NCBI RefSeq assembly: GCF_011065895.1
Contig: NZ_JAALCR010000014.1
Coordinates: forward strand, 1-64,000
DNA: 64,000 nt
Source: Paludisphaera rhizosphaerae
GTDB taxonomy: Bacteria > Planctomycetota > Planctomycetia > Isosphaerales > Isosphaeraceae
Reading direction: 5' to 3'
Below the pieces are notes generated by a model that worked only from the letters and a program-made list of their open reading frames with translations, ran no database searches and was not told the DNA's origin. Made by a program: the position numbers and the translations under genes. Positions within the stretch are counted from its first letter, which is position 1. Every line of letters starts with the position of its first letter. Positions 59,303 to 64,000 of the stretch are shown piece after piece.

Positions 59303-59989
59303 GACCGGACCGGCCTTCAATCGGCACAAGATTTGACGTGAACCGCCCGGAATGTCTTCATGATAGATAGCGCTGCGCTCTGAGCCACCCTGGTTCGGAG
59401 CAGCAACCGGCCCAGTGTCGGGGAAGCATCGAGCAGGGGCCGAGGCTGGACGCATGTTTCCACGTATCGGCATGTCTGGTTTTCTCGTCAGGACCTCCGA
59501 GGAAATTAAGAAAGCCTCCACGCGTCTGCAAACAGGGTTTAACAGCTCGTTAATCGAGGTTGGAAGTTGACTAATCGCGGCTTGAGCTATAACATCTTAA
59601 TGATCGTGGGAACAAGTAATCGTTGCTGGACCCTTCCTCTCTCTCCAGCCAGCGATTAATTCGATTCGGGGTCGGTCTCGTGCCGAGTCTTGAAGCTCTC
59701 CGCCTTGCTTCCCTCCTCTATCAACGTCTGCCTAGCTCATAACATCCTAATCCCCCTGCTGATCGCTGGGCCGTTCTCGTTTATGGAGAACCGGCTTATC
59801 GCGTGATTTCATGGGTGATCAGGGTCGATTCTTGAATTCATGCAGCCCTGATTTCGCTCCGCCGCCACGAATCAGCGATCGTCATCGATCGCTGTTCCGT
59901 CATGTGCATTGATTCAGCCGTTTGGTTGAGTTTGTGCATTCATGTATTTTGATAAGTAATTCGGTTCGTCTTCTCTTTCGAGGAAGCCC
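59303..59989. other. Large AT-richer intergenic region before the DUF1559 array
   Basis: 687 bases without a gene. It includes two similar segments with AACATC(T/C)TAAT, at 59585-59601 and 59734-59751, each preceded by AGCT. The promoter of the DUF1559 gene at 59990 must be near 59920-59980, where AT-rich DNA is densest, but no clean hexamer pair was found. No RNA gene recognised. Confidence 0.5.
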
Positions 59990-61054
59990 ATGTCGTTGAG
60001 CTCGGTTCCGCGTCGCGGATTCACGCTGATCGAACTGCTGGTCGTCATTGCCATTATCGCTGTGTTGATCGCCCTGCTGCTCCCGGCCGTACAGGCTGCG
60101 CGCGAGGCCGCCCGCCGCGCCCAGTGCGTGAACAACCTCAAGCAGGTTGGGCTGGCTCTCGCCAATTACGAGAGCTCCAACGGCACGTTTCCGCCCGGTT
60201 CCATCGGCAACGGCAGCAAGCCGACTTCCGACTGCAGCGTTCGTCGACGGCATACGTTCTTCACCATGATCCTGCCGATGATGGAGCAGACCCAGATCTA
60301 TAATTCGGTGAACTTCCTGGTTCCCGCCATCGACACGGGGAATCCGTTCGGGACGGTCGCGGTCAACGGCGGCGCCTGCAACCTGACGGCCCTGAACACG
60401 ACGATCGGCTCGCTGATCTGCCCTTCGGACAACGTCCTGCCGCCCGCCGCCACGACCACCCGTGGTCGAGCCCAGTCTTCCTACTCGGGATCGACGGGTC
60501 ACAAGGACGTCCGTCACTGGTGGTACGGCTGCCCTGCCAGCCCCTCGATCATCCAGTCGGACGGCATGTTCAACGCCGACTACAACTACGCGGTGAGCGA
60601 CGTCTCCGACGGCCTGAGCAACACGCTGTTCGTCGGCGAGGTTTCGGCCTACCGTACCGACCCGGATGCGGCGACCTACACCAACCAGTGGGGCAACGAC
60701 GCCTACACCTCGTCCTCGGTGACGGGCGTCACCCGGCCCAACGCCCTGGCTTTCACGCTCTCCAAGCCTAACGCCAGCATGCTCGTCCCGGACGTTCCCT
60801 CGGACAGCTCCTACACCACCAACTGGGAGCGGAATCCCAGCACGCGATTCCAGGACTTCGGCCAGTGGGGTTTCCGTAGCCGTCACTCCGGCGGCGTGAA
60901 CTTCCTCTTCGGCGACGGCAGCGTCCACTTCATCAAGGACTCCATCGAGGTCGTCTCGGGGACCAATCCGACCAACGGATGGGCTCAGAACGGCGTCTAT
61001 CGCAAGCTGGCCACCCGCGGCTCCAACGAGACCGTCAGCGCGGACGCCTATTGA
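59990..61054 (+). CDS. DUF1559 prepilin-like protein, array copy 1
   Basis: 354 residues. The prepilin leader is [25 protein letters not shown], followed by [20 protein letters not shown]. The central part is variable ([20 protein letters not shown]), with C-rich loops. The C-terminal block [18 protein letters not shown] is the family end motif. GAGGAAG is four bases before the ATG at 59990. It should be cleaved by a prepilin peptidase and placed in the cell envelope. It is followed by a tiny lipoprotein gene, then by a paralogue in the same order. A 58-base stretch is identical to copy 2. Confidence 0.94.
   Translation: MSLSSVPRRGFTLIELLVVIAIIAVLIALLLPAVQAAREAARRAQCVNNLKQVGLALANYESSNGTFPPGSIGNGSKPTSDCSVRRRHTFFTMILPMMEQTQIYNSVNFLVPAIDTGNPFGTVAVNGGACNLTALNTTIGSLICPSDNVLPPAATTTRGRAQSSYSGSTGHKDVRHWWYGCPASPSIIQSDGMFNADYNYAVSDVSDGLSNTLFVGEVSAYRTDPDAATYTNQWGNDAYTSSSVTGVTRPNALAFTLSKPNASMLVPDVPSDSSYTTNWERNPSTRFQDFGQWGFRSRHSGGVNFLFGDGSVHFIKDSIEVVSGTNPTNGWAQNGVYRKLATRGSNETVSADAY
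60896..60953 (+). repeat. 58-base perfect repeat shared with DUF1559 copy 2
   Basis: This stretch, encoding the C-terminal [18 protein letters not shown] part, is identical to 62353-62410. The first half of the same genes differs at many synonymous sites, so the identity is local and fits gene conversion. Confidence 0.85.
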
Positions 61055-61105
61055 GCGAAGTCCGGTTGAAACCGACCCTCTCGACCACCTAGCAGGATTT
61101 GTTTC

Positions 61106-61318
61106 ATGCGGCATCGAAGATTGGTCCTGGCGGCGTTTCTGGGTTCGTGCCTGGTCGGCCTGACCGGCTGCGGCGAGGAAGGCGGGGGAGGCGCGTCGGC
61201 GACCTCGGGCGGTGAAGAGGCGGGTGTGGCGAAGGCGTCCCGCGCACCGGCTGCTCCGCCCCCGCCGCCTACCGGCAACTCCAAGGCCCAGCAGGCCCCG
61301 CTCGAGACCTACAACTGA
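61106..61318 (+). CDS. Tiny lipoprotein, array copy 1
   Basis: 70 residues. The lipoprotein signal is MRHRRLVLAAFLGSCLVGLTGC, with lipobox LTGC (Cys22). The mature part is short and low-complexity: GEEGGGGASATSGGEEAG, then a Pro-rich APAAPPPPPTGNSK and a polar end. It sits 51 bases after the DUF1559 copy 1 stop. AGGA precedes the ATG. An equivalent gene follows copy 2 (62570), so the pair is a repeated unit. No function is known. Confidence 0.75.
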   Translation: MRHRRLVLAAFLGSCLVGLTGCGEEGGGGASATSGGEEAGVAKASRAPAAPPPPPTGNSKAQQAPLETYN

Positions 61319-61443
61319 TCCACGGTGTACGCCGGGCCTCGCCTGCCAAAGCCGAGGCTGCGGCCGCCGGGACTTGAATCATTAAGCTTCGACATAAATG
61401 CGAATTCCGACTCGTCCCCATCAGTCATGAGGTTTTTCCGAGA

Positions 61444-62511
61444 ATGAGTCTTCCTGAACAGAACCGCGTTCGAGGCTTCACGCTGATCGAGCTGCTGGTC
61501 GTCATCGCCATCATCGCCGTGCTCATCGCCTTGCTGCTTCCGGCCGTGCAGTCGGCCCGCGAGGCGGCCCGTCGCGCCCAGTGCGTCAACAACCTCAAGC
61601 AGATCGGCCTGGGCCTGGCGAACTACGAGAGCGCCCAGGGCACCTATCCCCTGGGCTCGCTCCGCTACGGCGGAGGGGCCGGCAAGGATACCAGCTTCCC
61701 CCGCCGTCACACCTTCTTCGCCTTCATTCTGCCGCAGATCGAGCAGTCGGCGATCTACAACTCCATCAACTTCATGGTGGGATCGCTCGACAACGGCAGT
61801 GTCATGGGGGTGGTTCCCTCCTTCGGTAAGGAGATGAACAGCACGGCTTACAACTCGATGATCGCCACGTACATCTGCCCCTCCGACCTCAAGTCGAGGT
61901 CTTATCCGACCAACGTCGCGGGACGGTCGCAGAGCTCTTACGGCGGCTCTATGGGCAACAAGGACATCACCCACTGGTGGAACGGCGCAAGCGCGAACGT
62001 GCCTTCGGCCCAGAGCGACGGCATGTTCATGCCCGACTATAACTACGGCGTCTCGGCCGTCACCGATGGCTTGAGCAACACCCTCTTCGTCGGCGAGACC
62101 TCCAAGTTCCGCAACGACGCCGACGGCGACTGGTTCTATCAGTGGAACATGGACGCCTGGTACGGCTCGAACATCGCCAGCGGCGTGAGCCGAATCTTCG
62201 CCTTCGCGACCACCGTGGCCAAGCCCAACGCCAGCGTCCTGATTCCTGAGCCGGGCGGCGATGGCACTTACTACACCGACTGGGATCTCAACCCGACGTC
62301 CCAGCTCCAGAACATGGGCCAATGGGGCTTCCGCAGCATGCACTCGGGCGGGGTGAACTTCCTCTTCGGCGACGGCAGCGTCCACTTCATCAAGGACTCC
62401 ATCGAGGTCGCGGGCGGCATCAATCCGGCCAACGGTCAGCGCCTTGCGGGCGTCTATCGCAAGCTGGCCACTCGCTCCGGCGGCGAACTGATCAGCTCGG
62501 ACGCGTATTGA
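61444..62511 (+). CDS. DUF1559 prepilin-like protein, array copy 2
   Basis: 355 residues. Leader [24 protein letters not shown], then [20 protein letters not shown]. The middle part (GSLRYGGGAGKDTSF) differs from copy 1, and the C-terminal [18 protein letters not shown] is identical. No Shine-Dalgarno sequence stands out before the ATG at 61444. Like copy 1 it is followed by a tiny lipoprotein gene. Export by the type II secretion/pilus system is expected. Divergence in the middle with conserved ends suggests different binding partners. Confidence 0.94.
   Translation: MSLPEQNRVRGFTLIELLVVIAIIAVLIALLLPAVQSAREAARRAQCVNNLKQIGLGLANYESAQGTYPLGSLRYGGGAGKDTSFPRRHTFFAFILPQIEQSAIYNSINFMVGSLDNGSVMGVVPSFGKEMNSTAYNSMIATYICPSDLKSRSYPTNVAGRSQSSYGGSMGNKDITHWWNGASANVPSAQSDGMFMPDYNYGVSAVTDGLSNTLFVGETSKFRNDADGDWFYQWNMDAWYGSNIASGVSRIFAFATTVAKPNASVLIPEPGGDGTYYTDWDLNPTSQLQNMGQWGFRSMHSGGVNFLFGDGSVHFIKDSIEVAGGINPANGQRLAGVYRKLATRSGGELISSDAY
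62353..62410 (+). repeat. 58-base perfect repeat shared with DUF1559 copy 1
   Basis: Identical to 60896-60953; see there. Confidence 0.85.
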
Positions 62512-62569
62512 TCTTCGACGATCGCCCGGCCGAAGGCGGCCGGGTTTCGAACAGGAGCCACGAAAGAGT

Positions 62570-62788
62570 ATGAAGATTCGATCGCTCGTCCTGACGGCCG
62601 TCGCCTCCGCCTTCTGCCTCTGCATGAGCGGCTGCGATTCGGGCGGTGTGGATGCCATCTCGGCGAGCAGCAAGACCGGCCCGGCCGACGCCGCCGCCAC
62701 GACCCCTGCCACCGCTCCCAAGGCACTCCCTGTGCACAAGCATCGGTCCAATGAGGCCCCCGGCCCCCTCCCACCGCCCGAAGTCTGA
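62570..62788 (+). CDS. Tiny lipoprotein, array copy 2
   Basis: 72 residues. The signal is MKIRSLVLTAVASAFCLCMSGC with lipobox MSGC (Cys22, as in copy 1). The mature part is Ala/Thr/Pro-rich (GPADAAATTPATAPKALPV), with a His/Lys patch (VHKHRSNEAPG) and the Pro-rich end PLPPPEV. AGGAGCC precedes the ATG. It lies 58 bases after DUF1559 copy 2. A tandem 16-base duplication includes its stop codon region, and a strong terminator follows, so the array's first transcript ends here. Confidence 0.75.
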   Translation: MKIRSLVLTAVASAFCLCMSGCDSGGVDAISASSKTGPADAAATTPATAPKALPVHKHRSNEAPGPLPPPEV

Positions 62789-62815
62789 TCAAGCCGAAGT
62801 CTGATCAAGCCGAAG
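62780..62815 (+). repeat. Tandem 16-base duplication at the lipoprotein stop
   Basis: The unit GAAGTCTGATCAAGCC occurs twice in a row (62780-62811) and continues with GAAGTC. It includes the TGA stop of the lipoprotein gene. A slippage duplication is the simplest explanation. Confidence 0.85.
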
Positions 62816-62836
62816 TCGGAACTGCGATTTCCAAGT

Positions 62837-62870
62837 AAGGCCCGGACGGTTGATTCCGTCCGGGCCTTTT
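62837..62870 (+). terminator. Rho-independent terminator of the array's first part
   Basis: AAGGCCCGGACGG (62837-62849) pairs with CCGTCCGGGCCTT (62856-62868), with a six-base loop and a TTTT end. It is the strongest terminator in this window, and separates copies 1-2 from copy 3. Confidence 0.9.
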
Positions 62871-63472
62871 CGCGCGCCGGCCTTCGGCTTTCGGGCGATT
62901 CAATGGAGAGCAATTGACGCGGCTCCGGTGAGTTCAGCGTGCCGCTCTCAAGGATTATAAAGTCTTTGTTCATATCGACTTCAGATATCCTTTTGCAGGG
63001 CCGTGTCCCGAGAGTAGCCATCCCGCGCATCTCCATGAGGGCACAATCGAGCTATTCCGCATGAGGCGGCCTCTCCTATGCGCCATCGAGCTTGGGACTG
63101 GACACCGCGGCTTTCAGATGCCATAACATTGGCTTGGGCGTGCCTCCATGCTAGTGGAGATCCTGAAGCATCAAAAGCTTGTCGGGCTTCGCTTCCGACG
63201 GGTTTTGTCTTCCGATGAATCTGGCCTTCTGAAGTTGTTTTATTTGGAAGGAGAGCTTCTCCTCCTGCGGCTTGCCGTGGGTTGGAGGGCTGGTCCGGTC
63301 GTAAACTTCATGGGGTTTTCTCGTTTTTTGGTGAAATCAAGACACTCTGTTTCCGTAGCAGATTGAAAAGGGCCATCGCTGAAACTCGCCTCGTTCAGGA
63401 TTCCGGTTCAGAGTGATGCGGCTCATGACGTGAACGTGATTCGGATCGCTCCTATAGCCTAGAGAAACAGCC
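62871..63472. other. Gene-free region before DUF1559 copy 3
   Basis: 602 bases, AT-richer than average. A frame at 63148-63366 has no ribosome site and an unusual residue composition, so it is not called. Copy 3 must have its own promoter here, but no hexamer pair was identified. Confidence 0.45.
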
Positions 63473-64000
63473 ATGTCGCCTAGGTTTGACCGCTCTCGCG
63501 GCTTCACCTTGATCGAGTTGCTGGTCGTGATTGCGATCATCGCGGTCCTCATCGCTTTGCTGCTCCCCGCAGTCCAGGCTGCGCGCGAAGCCGCTCGACG
63601 CGCTCAGTGCGTCAACAACCTGAAGCAGATGGGGCTTGGGTTGGCGAATTACGAGAGCGCAATGGGCAAGTACCCGATGGGGACGATCAAGTACGACTCG
63701 ACGAGCTGCTCGCGCTCCTATCTGGTGTATTACAATGTATTTGAAATGATTTTGCCATTTATTGAGCAGAAGGTTGTCTTTGACGCGGCCAACTTCATGA
63801 GCGCGTCTGGGTATGCCTCGAGCTTTAACACGACCGCGTTCAACACCAAGATCCCCAGCTATATCTGCCCGTCCGACTTGCCGATCAACCCTCTGGATCC
63901 AAGCCAGGGGCAGATCCCCACGCCGCAGGTGAGTTATGCGTTCTGCATCGGTCTGACCGATTGCATGTACTACACCGTCGCCGCGACCAGTCCCAATTGC
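63473..64000 (+). CDS. DUF1559 prepilin-like protein, array copy 3 (partial, runs off window)
   Basis: The first 176 codons, with no stop before the window end. Leader [24 protein letters not shown], then [20 protein letters not shown] as in copies 1 and 2. The middle part diverges ([24 protein letters not shown]) and has extra Cys. AGAGAAACAG precedes the ATG at 63473. Whether it also is followed by a tiny lipoprotein gene cannot be seen. It has a separate leader region, since a terminator lies before it. Confidence 0.9.
   Translation, partial: MSPRFDRSRGFTLIELLVVIAIIAVLIALLLPAVQAAREAARRAQCVNNLKQMGLGLANYESAMGKYPMGTIKYDSTSCSRSYLVYYNVFEMILPFIEQKVVFDAANFMSASGYASSFNTTAFNTKIPSYICPSDLPINPLDPSQGQIPTPQVSYAFCIGLTDCMYYTVAATSPNC

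Noticed and set aside
61336-61358. Hairpin GCCTCG/CGAGGC after the first tiny lipoprotein
   Set aside because: Only six bases, with an 11-base loop and no T-tract; too weak to call a terminator.
61309-63036. A 575-residue minus-strand frame
   Set aside because: Antisense to DUF1559 copy 2, the second lipoprotein and a strong terminator.
63148-63366. A 72-residue frame before DUF1559 copy 3
   Set aside because: No ribosome site, composition unlike window genes, and no recognisable fold.
1-64000. tRNA, rRNA, CRISPR array, prophage or intact insertion sequence
   Set aside because: None could be recognised by reading either strand; a covariance-model and repeat search would be needed to exclude small ones.

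Overview
The window is GC-rich chromosomal DNA that reads as a planctomycete, most likely of the Isosphaeraceae (Paludisphaera/Singulisphaera-like). The evidence is the protein content: a DUF1549/DUF1553 protein with planctomycete cytochrome c motifs, four DUF1559 prepilin-like proteins with the [13 protein letters not shown] leader, a PknB-type kinase with a C-terminal membrane anchor, DUF4058 and DUF4832 proteins, a YfhO-like protein, and a secreted protein with an LESRWL leader motif. No rRNA, tRNA, CRISPR array, intact transposase or prophage was recognised. Most genes are single or in pairs, on both strands.

Layout. 1-12 kb: a BIME-like inverted repeat pair, a secreted DUF1553 protein, a degenerate receiver-like protein, Mrp, a small repeat-rich secreted protein, a serine hydrolase, an AlkA-type glycosylase, and a very large J-domain-like/zinc-ribbon/fibronectin protein. 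12-18 kb: RidA, a c-type cytochrome, a secreted TPR-like protein, an MFS carrier, a second copy of the inverted repeat pair, and a DUF4832 protein with its DeoR regulator. 18-25 kb: an MFS sugar carrier and HAD phosphatase divergent from the DeoR gene, an amidohydrolase, a flavohemoprotein divergent from an Rrf2 regulator over an unusually clear operator, and a GT2/DUF971 pair. 25-37 kb: a carboxypeptidase-regulatory-like surface protein, DUF72, a DUF1559 protein, LeuB, a Ser/Thr kinase, a zinc-ribbon protein, a YfhO-like protein and an LEPR-XLL-type secreted protein. 37-41 kb: ribosomal proteins L28 and L32, followed by an accessory patch with tandem palindromes, a ParD antitoxin beside a frameshifted ParE, and an AT-richer orphan lipoprotein gene. 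41-51 kb: a sialidase-like protein, an M50 protease/membrane protein pair, a PfkB-like/HAD-IIA pair, a GntR-LacI hybrid regulator, a DUF4058 protein and a C-terminal DisA_N-like (DAC) protein lacking the usual catalytic motif. 51-59 kb: phosphatase, acetyltransferase, then two stop/start-coupled pairs (GT39-MiaA and SGNH hydrolase-TruB). 59.3-64 kb: a tandem array of three DUF1559 genes alternating with two tiny lipoprotein genes; the third DUF1559 gene runs off the window.

Three things stand out. The hmp/Rrf2 intergenic region has a palindrome exactly filling the -35/-10 spacer of hmp and overlapping the opposing promoter. The DUF1559-lipoprotein array shows a 58-nt perfect identity between paralogues, which suggests gene conversion. 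The DAC-like protein keeps DGA but has lost RHR, so it may be a nucleotide sensor and not a cyclase. Several promoters recognisable by eye share a 16-bp spacer. All functional statements come from motif recognition by reading; no database search was possible.
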